Assembly (NCBI RefSeq): GCF_947495315.1
Contig: NZ_CANLYD010000020.1
Coordinates: 57,032 to 121,031, forward strand
DNA: 64,000 nucleotides
From: an uncultured Aquimarina sp.
GTDB taxonomy: Bacteria; Bacteroidota; Bacteroidia; Flavobacteriales; Flavobacteriaceae
Direction: 5' to 3'
In this document: in pieces, positions 54,147 to 62,656 of the stretch
How positions within the stretch are numbered: position 1 is the first letter of the stretch
How the letters are laid out: every line of letters begins with the position of its first letter
Position numbers and translations under genes: made by a program
Notes under the pieces: generated by a model
Database searches by the model: none
What the model was told of the DNA's origin: nothing
Seen by the model: only the letters and a program-made list of their open reading frames with translations

Positions 54147-54176
54147 CAAAGATACAATCTTTAGTATATAAAACAA
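54147..54176 (-). promoter_or_regulatory. Promoter of the SRP RNA gene
   Basis: On the minus strand, TTG (54174-54176), a 19-base spacer, then TATCTTTG (54147-54154): a textbook Bacteroidota sigma-A promoter (TTG-N19-TAnnTTTG). The -7 box ends 4 bases before the inferred RNA start at 54142. Confidence 0.85.
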
Positions 54177-54230
54177 TGATTTTTTAAACCCAATTAAAAT
54201 AAATATCTTGCTCTAAATTTGACTAACATC

Positions 54231-55280
54231 ATGAACAAACGTAACCTCTTCGTCATCATAACATTATGCGCTCTCATTTTTTCATGTGGTAGTAATGCCG
54301 ATGCGAAAAAAAAATATTTTTCAATAAAAACCGATAACAATCAGAGCAAATTTAAACTAGGCGAAACTATAAAAGCGAGTATTGTTAACAACAAAAAAAT
54401 TGAAATCGATTCTGTAGTATTCTTTTTAGGTGACATTAGATCAAATTCCAATACTGGATTTACCTATGAAGAGAAACTTGATAATGAACGATTGGGTAAA
54501 CACCTTCTTAAAGCCATTGTATATTTTGATGGTGCAGAAGAAGATGTTTATAAAAAAATCACCTTACTCAATAACACTCCTCCCAAATTATATAAGTATA
54601 AGATTATAGCAGAATACCCTCACGATCAAAATGCTTTTACACAAGGATTAGAATTTATAGGAGATACTCTTTATGAAAGCACTGGTAAAAATGGTTTATC
54701 ATCATTAAGGAAAGTAAATTATAAAACAGGAGAAGTAATCGCTAAAACAGCTATTGACAGAAAATATTTTGCCGAAGGGATTACAATCGTTAAAGACAAA
54801 ATAATTCAATTAACCTGGCAATCTAAAGAAGGGTTTATCTATAACCTAAAAACATTAGAAAAAACTGGAAACTTTGCTTATAACAAAAGTAAAGAAGGTT
54901 GGGGATTATGTAATGACGGTAAACAAATTTATAAGAGTGATGGGACAGAAAAAATCTGGATATTAGATCCTGAGACTTTAGTAGAAAAATCTTATATAGA
55001 AGTTGCTACCCATAAGAAAGTAAAGTCAAAATTTAACGAGTTAGAATGGATAGAAGGAAAAATTTATGCAAATACCTGGCAAAAAGATGGGATTGCTATT
55101 ATTAATCCTAAAAATGGAGCACTAGAAGCCGTTATCGATTTATCCGGTTTAAGAGGAAAAGTAACACAACATTCGGACCTTGATGTTTTAAATGGAATTG
55201 CGTACAAAAAAGACACAAAGCAATTATTTGTAACGGGCAAAAATTGGGACAAACTTTTTGAAATTGAGATTATTAGGTGA
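54231..55280 (+). CDS. Glutaminyl-peptide cyclotransferase lipoprotein
   Basis: A 349-residue lipoprotein (LCALIFSCGSNAD; ATG at 54231 chosen over an upstream TTG). After a beta-sandwich N-terminal part (about 25-105) comes the five-bladed propeller of bacterial glutamine cyclotransferases: HDQNAFTQGLEFIGDTLYES, RKYFAEGITIVKDKI, GWGLCNDGKQIYKSDGTEKI, LEWIEGKIYANTW and LNGIAYKKDTKQLFVTGKNW. It cyclises N-terminal Gln to pyroglutamate on exported proteins. This fits the window, where nine of nine predicted signal-peptidase I products begin with Gln. It lies downstream of, and divergent from, the SRP RNA gene. Confidence 0.92.
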   Translation: MNKRNLFVIITLCALIFSCGSNADAKKKYFSIKTDNNQSKFKLGETIKASIVNNKKIEIDSVVFFLGDIRSNSNTGFTYEEKLDNERLGKHLLKAIVYFDGAEEDVYKKITLLNNTPPKLYKYKIIAEYPHDQNAFTQGLEFIGDTLYESTGKNGLSSLRKVNYKTGEVIAKTAIDRKYFAEGITIVKDKIIQLTWQSKEGFIYNLKTLEKTGNFAYNKSKEGWGLCNDGKQIYKSDGTEKIWILDPETLVEKSYIEVATHKKVKSKFNELEWIEGKIYANTWQKDGIAIINPKNGALEAVIDLSGLRGKVTQHSDLDVLNGIAYKKDTKQLFVTGKNWDKLFEIEIIR

Positions 55281-55371
55281 TTTTCATTATTGTTTTATTA
55301 GCTATCATTATTAATTATTTTGTAACATCAGAATAACTACTTCGTTATTATTATAGACAGATAATAAACCG

Positions 55372-55379
55372 TACCTTTG
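55372..55379 (+). promoter_or_regulatory. Promoter -7 element before the DEAD-box helicase gene
   Basis: tacctttg matches TAnnTTTG, 19 bases before the ATG at 55398. No clear TTG at -33 was found. Confidence 0.45.
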
Positions 55380-55397
55380 CGGCTTATTTTTATTTAT

Positions 55398-57173
55398 ATG
55401 AACAAATTTGAAGCATTGGGCCTCAGCGAAGCCATTATTAAGGCTGTGAATGAAATGGGGTTCGAAACCCCTAGTGAAGTACAGGAAAAGGCGATCCCTA
55501 TTTTGCTTGAAAAAGAGACGGATATTGTTGCACTTGCGCAAACCGGAACCGGAAAAACTGCAGCATTTGGTTTTCCGCTAATTGAAAAAGTAGACAGTGA
55601 GAGTAGAATTACACAAGGATTGATATTATCTCCTACCCGTGAACTATGTCTGCAGATTACAAACGAATTAAAAAATTACTCCAAGTTTAGTAAAGGATTA
55701 CGTACTGTAGCGATCTATGGAGGTGCCAGTATTCATGACCAGGCTAAAGAAATTAAGCGTGGTGCACAGATTATTGTGGCTACGCCAGGACGTATGCAAG
55801 ATATGATTAACCGTAAGATGGTAGACATCTCTAATATTGGTTATTGTGTTCTTGATGAAGCTGATGAAATGTTAAACATGGGATTCTATGAAGATATCAC
55901 GGCCATCCTATCCCATACACCAGAAGACAAAAGCACATGGTTATTCTCGGCTACTATGCCAAGAGAAGTTTCTACCATTGCCAAGCGTTTTATGCATGAT
56001 CCTGTAGAAATTACAGTTGGACATAAAAATACCGGATCAGAAAATGTTTCTCATGAATATTATGTTGTAAACTCAAGAGATCGTTATGCTGCCTTAAAAA
56101 GATTAGCAGATGCTAATCCTGATATTTTTTCAGTAATATTTTGTCGTACTAAAAGAGATACTCAAAAAGTTGCAGAAAACCTTATCGAAGATGGATATAA
56201 TGCTGCCGCTTTACACGGGGATTTAAGTCAAAATCAACGTGATTTAGTAATGAAAAGTTTTAGGAATCGTCAGATCCAAATGTTAGTAGCTACTGATGTT
56301 GCAGCTCGTGGAATTGATGTAAATGATATTACTCACGTAATCAATTATCAATTACCTGATGAAATTGAAACCTATACACACAGAAGTGGAAGAACGGGAC
56401 GTGCTGGAAAAAATGGTGTTTCAATGGTTATTGTTTCTAAAAGTGAACTTAGAAAAATTAAAACCGTTGAACGAATTATTAAACAGAAATTCGAAGAAAA
56501 AGAAATCCCAAGTGGCGAAGAAATATGCCAGGTTCAATTATTTCATTTAGCTAATGATATTGCAAAAGCAGAAATAGATCATGAAATAGATAGTTATCTA
56601 CCTTCTATTAATGAGGTGTTAAAAGACTTTTCTAAAGAAGAGCTAATCAAGAAATTCTTCTCAGTAGAATTCTCTCGTTTTCATAACTATTATAAAAAAG
56701 CTAAAGATCTTAATACAGTAGGAGGAGAAAGCAGAGGAGATTCTAGAGGAAGCGATGGGAGTACACGCTATTTTATCAATGTTGGTGAAAAAGACGGATT
56801 TGATTGGATGAGATTGAAGGATTTCCTTAAGGAGACACTTGATTTAGGTAGAGATGCGGTGAGTCGTGTGGATGTAAAAGAAAGTTTCTCGTTTTTTAAT
56901 ACGGACTCAGAACATCAGGATAATATCCTAGCTATTTTTGAAGATTTCAAGCTAGAAGGAAGAAAAGTAAACATCGAAATCTCTAAAGATTCTGGCCGTA
57001 GCAGAGGTGGCGGTAGACGTCGTAGAGATAATAATAGCGGTGGTGGTTTTAAAGGAAAACGCAGAAGCGATGGATTTAAGCCAAGAGGAAAAGGCCGTCG
57101 TGATAATGACAGTGGTGGTGATCGCGGTGGTAGCGGAAGAAGAGACCGAAGAAAACGTAGTGATCGTAGATAA
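55398..57173 (+). CDS. DEAD-box RNA helicase (DeaD/CsdA-like) with RGG-like tail
   Basis: A 591-residue helicase. Residues 1-210 are the first RecA domain (Q-motif FEALGLSEAIIKAV, AQTGTGKTAAFGFPL, LDEADEMLNMGF, SATMP) and about 215-350 the second (FCRTKRDTQKVAENL, VATDVAARGIDVND, HRSGRTGRAGKNG). A DbpA/CsdA-type RNA-binding domain follows (about 460-530: TRYFINVGEKDGFDWMRL), then an Arg/Gly-rich tail. These enzymes remodel RNA, often at low temperature or during ribosome assembly. Start is the ATG at 55398, giving MNKFEALGLSE. Confidence 0.94.
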   Translation: MNKFEALGLSEAIIKAVNEMGFETPSEVQEKAIPILLEKETDIVALAQTGTGKTAAFGFPLIEKVDSESRITQGLILSPTRELCLQITNELKNYSKFSKGLRTVAIYGGASIHDQAKEIKRGAQIIVATPGRMQDMINRKMVDISNIGYCVLDEADEMLNMGFYEDITAILSHTPEDKSTWLFSATMPREVSTIAKRFMHDPVEITVGHKNTGSENVSHEYYVVNSRDRYAALKRLADANPDIFSVIFCRTKRDTQKVAENLIEDGYNAAALHGDLSQNQRDLVMKSFRNRQIQMLVATDVAARGIDVNDITHVINYQLPDEIETYTHRSGRTGRAGKNGVSMVIVSKSELRKIKTVERIIKQKFEEKEIPSGEEICQVQLFHLANDIAKAEIDHEIDSYLPSINEVLKDFSKEELIKKFFSVEFSRFHNYYKKAKDLNTVGGESRGDSRGSDGSTRYFINVGEKDGFDWMRLKDFLKETLDLGRDAVSRVDVKESFSFFNTDSEHQDNILAIFEDFKLEGRKVNIEISKDSGRSRGGGRRRRDNNSGGGFKGKRRSDGFKPRGKGRRDNDSGGDRGGSGRRDRRKRSDRR

Positions 57174-57287
57174 TTTTTTCTGAATTAACTAAACTATATG
57201 ATTTTTGGTCCGATTTTTATGTTATGTTCGTATAAATTGGTCGTCCTATATAATAGTTAATATAGAATTACTACTAAAAATAAACTT

Positions 57288-58052
57288 TTGAGAAGAATAT
57301 TAATCTACATAATACTTGTTATAGGCATTGGTACATATGCTCAGGATACTGAATCAGAAACAGTATCAGGAAAAGTACTTAATGCCTCTACTGATATCAA
57401 ATTGCAAAATGTTCACGTGGTAAACCTTAGTCAGGTAATAGGTACCATCACGAACAATGAAGGTGATTTTGAGATTAAAGCTAAAGTAAACGATACCTTA
57501 TATTTTACATATATAGGATATAAACCACTTAGAGTTAGAGTAACCAATGACTGGAAAAAATTCGGTGATGTAAAAATCAAAATGACAGAACTTGGTATTG
57601 CACTAGAGGAAGTTGTTGTAGCGGATATACAGCTCACAGGATACTTAGAAATCGATGCCAAAAAAATTCCAGTCTATAACAATTACAGATACAGCATCTC
57701 TGGATTAAACTCAGGATATGAAGGTGGTAGCAGACAGCCTGGAGCCGTTAACAAAGTACTCGGAGCCATATTTAATCCTGCAGATTTTCTCTATAATATA
57801 TTCAGTAAACGTTCTAATGAATTACGGAAACTGAGAAAGATGAAGAAAGATGATGAAATCAGAAATCTTTTGGAAACCAAATTCGATAGAGCTACGCTAA
57901 TGGCACTGCTTCAAGTAGAGCGCTTGGATATTGACGAAATACTACGAAATTGTAATTACTCTGCGGATTTTATAAAATTTGCTAATGATCTTCAGATTCT
58001 TGATGCTATTAGCGAATGCTACGAAGAATACAAGGTTTTAGATAGAAAATAA
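57288..58052 (+). CDS. Exported protein with carboxypeptidase-regulatory-like (CarboxypepD_reg) domain
   Basis: A 254-residue protein with a signal peptide (IGIGTYA, then Gln), starting at TTG 57288. Residues about 25-110 are the beta-sandwich known from the start of SusC-like transporters: VSGKVLNASTDIKLQNVHVV, VIGTITNNEGDFEIKAKVND, LYFTYIGYKPLRVRV, IKMTELGIALEEVVV. Instead of a TonB plug a helical C-terminal domain follows (SGLNSGYEGGSRQPGAVNKV, RKLRKMKKDDEIRNLLETKF). It is a known Bacteroidota architecture of unknown role, probably periplasmic or outer-membrane associated. Confidence 0.85.
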   Translation: MRRILIYIILVIGIGTYAQDTESETVSGKVLNASTDIKLQNVHVVNLSQVIGTITNNEGDFEIKAKVNDTLYFTYIGYKPLRVRVTNDWKKFGDVKIKMTELGIALEEVVVADIQLTGYLEIDAKKIPVYNNYRYSISGLNSGYEGGSRQPGAVNKVLGAIFNPADFLYNIFSKRSNELRKLRKMKKDDEIRNLLETKFDRATLMALLQVERLDIDEILRNCNYSADFIKFANDLQILDAISECYEEYKVLDRK

Positions 58053-58395
58053 TACGATTTTTCTTTGCTCTTTATTTAAACTTCAAAAAAAGAGTAAAAA
58101 AGGTCGAAGAACATCAAAAATATACAAACTCAAGGTACTTCCGAAGTACCCCCTCCCTACCTTAAACACAGGAGAAGGCTAGTCCTGATAGAAGTGACAC
58201 TTCCTTCAAACACAAGTGGAGCTTAGTCCAAACATAAGCGACCCCATGTGCTAACAGAGGAACCTCTTAGTTTTGAAGTACCCCAAGGAAGCATTAAAAG
58301 TAGGAGTCCCCCACTTAAGAGGTACTCATGACCTATTACAGAAGTAGGCAAACCTACATACAAGACACCTGCCCCCTGCTTCAAAAGTACATCTG
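58053..58395. other. Non-coding region dense in short hairpins
   Basis: About 58128-58390 has a composition unlike its surroundings and contains several perfect mini-hairpins: ggtactt ccg aagtacc, gaagtgacacttc, gagg aa cctc and gtagg caaa cctac. The phrase gaagtacccc occurs twice. No open frame with coding character is seen on either strand. It could be a structured RNA or a degenerate repeat. Confidence 0.5.
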
Positions 58396-58761
58396 TTAAC
58401 GTTGAGAATGCAATGCAATTCTATTACCTTCAGAATCTATAAAATATCCCATATATCCGCTCTCTGGTGATATTTGTTTTTTATTAGTTACTACTTTTCC
58501 TCCTGCAGCTTCTACTCTGCCAATCTCATTAGCTACATCCTCACAGGAAAAATAAATCAAAACCCCATCTTTACTAGGTTTGTAATGTTCTCCAGCATCA
58601 ATCAATGACCCTGTAGCAATACCAGATTGATTTTTATTTGGAAACCATCCCATCTGGAGTCCTTCCATTTTGTGAATACCAATTTCTATATCAAAAACCT
58701 TTTCATAAAAAGCTTTCGCACGATCCATATTTGTAACGGGAATTTCGAACCAAGTAACCAT
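58396..58761 (-). CDS. VOC (glyoxalase/bleomycin-resistance) family protein
   Basis: A 121-residue single VOC module: MVTWFEIPVTNMDRAKAFYE, KVFDIEIG, GVLIYFSCEDVANEIGRVEA, AGGKVVTNKK and GYFIDSEGNRIALHSQ. Family members are metal-dependent enzymes or binders formed by paired beta-alpha-beta-beta-beta modules. A conserved Glu/His metal set is not obvious, so function is open. The start codon sits two bases from the eight-copy heptamer repeat, which therefore forms the whole 5' leader. Confidence 0.88.
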   Translation of the reverse strand: MVTWFEIPVTNMDRAKAFYEKVFDIEIGIHKMEGLQMGWFPNKNQSGIATGSLIDAGEHYKPSKDGVLIYFSCEDVANEIGRVEAAGGKVVTNKKQISPESGYMGYFIDSEGNRIALHSQR

Positions 58762-58762
58762 A

Positions 58763-58818
58763 TTGTTAGTTGTTAGTTGTTAGTTGTTAGTTGTTAGTTG
58801 TTAGTTGTTAGTTGTTAG
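58763..58818. repeat. Eight tandem copies of TTGTTAG
   Basis: An uninterrupted 56-base heptamer microsatellite (CTAACAA on the coding strand) ends one base before the VOC start codon at 58761. The rest of the 58762-59120 gap includes aaaaagccgtcag at about 58937, also seen near 61130, and no gene. Confidence 0.95.
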
Positions 58819-59120
58819 TAATTTACTAACTGTTATCTAGAATTGAAAATAAAACTTTATTAAAACCTCTTTACATGTACTTAAGGTATACCATACTACT
58901 ATCTTAACGTGAACTCGATGTAAGAATTTAGTTCTAAAAAGCCGTCAGATCTACCTTCTCTGTGCTTCGGTAGACAGGTTGACACTTTTTAAACATTTTT
59001 TCATAATGCACAGTGGGTCATATTATTTACAATATAATAAACATTTAGGAAAATTTAATTTTCATGTTAACCTCACAAATTACTCAGCACTAATAAGAGT
59101 AATTAAAATTAATACGAAAC

Positions 59121-59822
59121 ATGAAAACACTAAAACTATTCAGCTTATTTTTTATTTCATTAACCTTCTTACACTGTTCTAACGAAGATGATGGGGTATT
59201 TATTGAAGATGCATCTATATCGCAAAAAAGTAGTCGCTACTCCACTATTGACTGGACCGGAACATGGAACTCTACATATGGCACTTTGAGACTTGTAGAA
59301 CGTGGAGAACTTATTTATGGAGACTATGCTAACACTGGGGTAATTTATGGATATCGCCATTACATCAATGGTAAAGAGTACTTTGAAGGTACTTTCGAAA
59401 ATTATCGCTTGAACAGAAAAGGTATTATTCGTTTTGAAATGAACAACCCTAATTATAATAACGCTTTCACCGGAGATTGGATTTGGAACAATGCTACTAC
59501 CTGGTATAACTGGAATGGTACGAAAACATCAAAAAGAGAACCAGTATTACAGAGTTTTTACAACGTAAAAGGTCAAGTTTTGGATAATAGTACTTTTCAG
59601 CAAATTCAGAATCCTATATCAGTTGAGGTATTTCAAGATGGGATCAGACATTTTTCTACACTATCAGAAAATGGGTTATATGCTTTACAGTTACCAAAAG
59701 GATTCTGGGAGTTAAGAGTCACGGATTCTAGGTATAATAACTTTTCCAGGATTATAGAAATAAAAGAAAATTATGATTACAATAACTATTTTACCCAAAA
59801 TATATTCTTAAACAAGAAATGA
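59121..59822 (+). CDS. Lipoprotein with C-terminal carboxypeptidase-regulatory-like domain
   Basis: A 233-residue lipoprotein (FISLTFLHC, lipid Cys19 followed by SNEDDG). The N-terminal part is beta-rich and aromatic (DWTGTWNSTYGTLRLVERG; GDWIWNNATTWYNWNGT), resembling lipocalin-like or bacterial Ig-type strands. The C-terminal 85 residues (FYNVKGQVLDNSTFQQIQNP, IRHFSTLSENGLYALQLPKG, FWELRVTD) fit a carboxypeptidase-regulatory-like sandwich. Probably anchored in the outer membrane, function unknown. Single gene. Confidence 0.75.
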   Translation: MKTLKLFSLFFISLTFLHCSNEDDGVFIEDASISQKSSRYSTIDWTGTWNSTYGTLRLVERGELIYGDYANTGVIYGYRHYINGKEYFEGTFENYRLNRKGIIRFEMNNPNYNNAFTGDWIWNNATTWYNWNGTKTSKREPVLQSFYNVKGQVLDNSTFQQIQNPISVEVFQDGIRHFSTLSENGLYALQLPKGFWELRVTDSRYNNFSRIIEIKENYDYNNYFTQNIFLNKK

Positions 59823-59920
59823 GTATGCTGAGCTTATAATTAGACACTACAAATTAAGGCATATTTAAGAAAGCATTACCCTCTTTTTTAAATATACTTC
59901 AAAAATTATAAAATTTAAAA

Positions 59921-60064
59921 CTAAGAAGTACTTGTTCTTTTGTTGAAGATATCGTGAACTACTTCTGATGGATAATTAATGACTGTTTTATTGGATTTAA
60001 AGCCTGTTTTTACTTGCTTTAAAAGCATTTTTACTTTGTTGGTAGGTGACTGTTTTTTGCTCAT
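59921..60064 (-). CDS. Small 47-residue basic protein
   Basis: A short frame from ATG 60062-60064 to a TAG at 59921, translating to a Lys-rich peptide (MSKKQSPTNKVKMLLKQVKT ... HDIFNKRTSTS). A -7-like tatatttg lies at 60106-60113 on the minus strand, about 40 bases upstream. Residue order looks like a real protein (helix, then INYPSEVVHDIF), but there is no homologue I recognise. The rest of the 59823-60263 gap shows nothing more. Confidence 0.45.
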   Translation of the reverse strand: MSKKQSPTNKVKMLLKQVKTGFKSNKTVINYPSEVVHDIFNKRTSTS

Positions 60065-60263
60065 GACAAAGGTGTTTTTAGGGAGTTAAAACGTTTAGTC
60101 TTACTCAAATATAGGGAATTATTTTTTAAAACCTTTGATTTAAGCACATTAACCTTTTACGTGTAAACCTTTATTTATAAGCAAATTACAACTCAATCAG
60201 AAGGTTACTGATTAGAATTTGTGGTTCATTATTCGTAATTCGTAACTGGCTATTTAGTATTTG

Positions 60264-60923
60264 TCACTTATTCTCTTCTTCATATCTCGCGATAATTTTT
60301 TCATGACTTTTAATCACTTTTTTAGCCCAATCTAATCTTTTTTCTAGTTTTTCCTCTTTGGATAACTGCCAGTCAATATCTGAATTTCTAAGTAACGAGG
60401 TAATATGTTGTAAAATAATAGCCGCAGAAACAGAAATATTCAGACTTTCTGTAAATCCAACCATGGGAATATGCAATTTTGTATCGGCTGCATCCAGCAC
60501 GGTATCGCTTAGTCCTTCCTGTTCTTGGCCAAAGAAAAACGCTGAAGGTTTACTGATGTCAAAATCCTTTAATTCTATTGAATTGTCATGTGGTGTCGTT
60601 GCTACAATCTGGTATCCTTTATTTTTTAGAGAAGTAATACATTCTTTGGTTGTATTATATCTATTAATATCTACCCATTTCTGAGCTCCCATAGCAATTT
60701 CGCGATCAATACGCTTCGCATTAATTTCTTCTATCACGTGTACATTCTGAATACCAAAAATATCACAACTTCTTATGACTGCGCTGGTATTATGCAATTG
60801 ATACACATCTTCTACTGCCACCGTAAAGTAATTGGTACGCTGCTCAATTACTTTTTTATACAAACCCTGTCGTCTTGGAGTGAGAAAAGATTCTAAATAC
60901 GCTAATAGTTTATGATCTATCAT
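60264..60923 (-). CDS. trmH: tRNA (guanosine-2'-O)-methyltransferase, SpoU/TrmH family
   Basis: A 219-residue enzyme with the SPOUT knot motifs: LHNTSAVIRSCDIFGIQNVH (motif 1 region, with NxxAVxRS), SAFFFGQEQEGLSD (motif 2) and LHIPMVGFTESLNISVSAAI (motif 3). The N-terminus LESFLTPRRQGLYKKVIEQR and the C-terminal helical extension match TrmH, which methylates G18 of tRNA using S-adenosylmethionine in the cytoplasm. A single gene, start ATG at 60921-60923. Confidence 0.93.
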   Translation of the reverse strand: MIDHKLLAYLESFLTPRRQGLYKKVIEQRTNYFTVAVEDVYQLHNTSAVIRSCDIFGIQNVHVIEEINAKRIDREIAMGAQKWVDINRYNTTKECITSLKNKGYQIVATTPHDNSIELKDFDISKPSAFFFGQEQEGLSDTVLDAADTKLHIPMVGFTESLNISVSAAIILQHITSLLRNSDIDWQLSKEEKLEKRLDWAKKVIKSHEKIIARYEEENK

Positions 60924-60925
60924 AG

Positions 60926-61096
60926 ACTGCTAAAATAGGAAACATTGGTAATTTAGAAAGGAAAAAAGATGTTTTGCTTCTGTACAAGCAAGGAATTTTT
61001 AATGTACACGAAAAATTAGATCAAAAAGGTATTTACATCGAAGAACTTCCTACAAATACACTGCTAACAAGATACGTTACACCTAAAAAAACGTGA
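60926..61096 (+). pseudogene. Possible gene remnant without start codon
   Basis: A 56-codon open frame with coding-like character and no ATG, GTG or TTG at its beginning: it runs from a TAG at 60923-60925 to a TGA at 61094-61096. It contains LLLYKQGIFNVHEKLDQKGI then YIEELPTNTLLTRYVTPKKT, which looks like the C-terminal end of a protein. I cannot name the family. It abuts the trmH start on the opposite strand. Confidence 0.4.
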
Positions 61097-61165
61097 GTTA
61101 GACCTAAGTGTTTGGTTTAAAAAAGCCGTCAAATTGATTTTTCATAGTGAAACGAAGAAAAATTA

Positions 61166-61305
61166 GCCTGCCCGTCCGCCTTAGGCGGAGTATCGACCCT
61201 TCGACGAGCTCAGGATGACAAGGGTTTTGATTGAAAATTTACTTGCCTGCCGGCGAGGCAGGTCTTCGATACAATCCGCCTGAGGCGGATCACTCTGACT
61301 GACGT
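61166..61305. repeat. GC-rich dispersed repeat cluster
   Basis: A chain of palindromes in AT-rich DNA: ccgcct ta ggcgg (about 61175-61189), a tcgacgagctcaggatgaca segment, cctgccggcgaggcagg (about 61246-61262) and atccgcctgaggcggat (about 61274-61290). The flanks gtgag..., ttcttacatcga and aaaaagccgtcaa recur near 58910-58945. It looks like an intergenic repeat family. A further perfect hairpin (agacctctct/agagaggtct) lies at 61369-61405. No gene is seen from 61097 to 61669. Confidence 0.65.
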
Positions 61306-61669
61306 AAATTTTCTTACATCGAACTCTCACATTAAAAAACAAAGCATCCATATTATATTAATAAGGAAGACCTCTCTTTCGTTACCCATACGCTTAGAGA
61401 GGTCTATACTAAAATAAGATCGAAAATTATTGTAAGAATTTGTTGCTTAACGTTTTTATTCCCATCGTCATATAAAAATAAAAAACACTTTCATTTTCGA
61501 AATTAAATCAGCTCCTATTAACAAATCTCAATTTATATTACATTCTACTAGGGATTTATTCTAAAATTTTATCGAATACCTCTTAATACATTTTGATCTG
61601 CATTAAGAGGATTCTAATAAACACATCATTAAATTGATAATCATCTTAGCAATCATTATCATTTTTTTA

Positions 61670-62584
61670 TTAAAAATTATTAAACCGTTGTGATCCTTCT
61701 CTACCCTTGTTTCCAAAAAGTAGTTTCAGTATCACCTCGTGCGTACCGCTACTAAAATTATTGACATCTGTAGTTGCTCTCTCAAACGCATATCCAACAC
61801 GAAGTCTATCCAAAAACTCTATAGTAATAAATCCGGTATAACTCTCATCTAATCTGTAGTTAATTCCTAATTCGATTTTTTTATTATACATCATAGAAGC
61901 TGTTAAATCTATCGATACCGGTGCTCCGGAAACAAACTTGGCTAATGCCGAAGGTCTCAATGAAAAAGTATCACTTAGGTTAAAATCATATCCGGCTCCA
62001 GTGAAAAAATGGATATTATCATTTGCAGAAACAGGTACCACACCTTCTCTCTCAAACCTATCACTTTTTAATAAGCCCGGTGCAGAAACTGTCACATAAT
62101 AGTTCTCTGCTCTTAGATATACTCCAACACCGACATTAGGATTAAAATTGCTAATATTTTCGCTGAATAACGGATCATTTTCTACCAATCCATTGAGATC
62201 TACATTTAGAAATGATCCTCCTGCCTTTAGTCCCGCATATAAGTCTAAATCCTCGGATAACGTTAACTTATAAGAAAAATCGGCGTACAGATGCGTTTCA
62301 GAAAGTACAAAAACTTTATCTGCGACTACTGTTAATCCCAATCCTACATTCTTTCCTAAAGGCGAATTGACATTAAAATTAAACGTCTCAGGAGCATCTT
62401 GTACCTGTGTCCACTGACTTCTTACCCCAAACAAAGTTTCCACCTGTCCAGCTGTACCCGCGTACGCAGGGTTAATTACATTTCTGTTGTATTTATACAA
62501 GCTAAAATGAGGGTCTTGTTGTGCGTTAATTTGTACTACAAATGATAGTGCAAGTACAAAAAATATATAGTTTGAATTTTTCAT
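61670..62584 (-). CDS. PorP/SprF family T9SS outer-membrane protein
   Basis: A 304-residue outer-membrane beta-barrel protein. The signal peptide ends INA, then QQDPHFSLYKYNRNVINPAY (the hallmark PorP/SprF start), with GTAGQVETLFGVRSQWTQV, NSPLGKNVGLGLTVVAD, AGLKAGGSF and RLRVGYAFERATTDVNNFSS further on, ending ILKLLFGNKG. In flavobacteria such proteins partner a T9SS type B cargo encoded next to them and help retain it on the cell surface. It lies about 72 bases behind that type B gene on the same strand. Confidence 0.93.
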   Translation of the reverse strand: MKNSNYIFFVLALSFVVQINAQQDPHFSLYKYNRNVINPAYAGTAGQVETLFGVRSQWTQVQDAPETFNFNVNSPLGKNVGLGLTVVADKVFVLSETHLYADFSYKLTLSEDLDLYAGLKAGGSFLNVDLNGLVENDPLFSENISNFNPNVGVGVYLRAENYYVTVSAPGLLKSDRFEREGVVPVSANDNIHFFTGAGYDFNLSDTFSLRPSALAKFVSGAPVSIDLTASMMYNKKIELGINYRLDESYTGFITIEFLDRLRVGYAFERATTDVNNFSSGTHEVILKLLFGNKGREGSQRFNNF

Positions 62585-62656
62585 TTTTTTATATTTTATT
62601 GTTTAAAATTGAGAGGACAAGAGTTCCTATCTCACCCTCTCTCTTCACATATCATT

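Noticed and set aside
58763..58818. Heptamer array as origin or CRISPR
   Set aside because: Seven-base units directly adjoining; a simple microsatellite.
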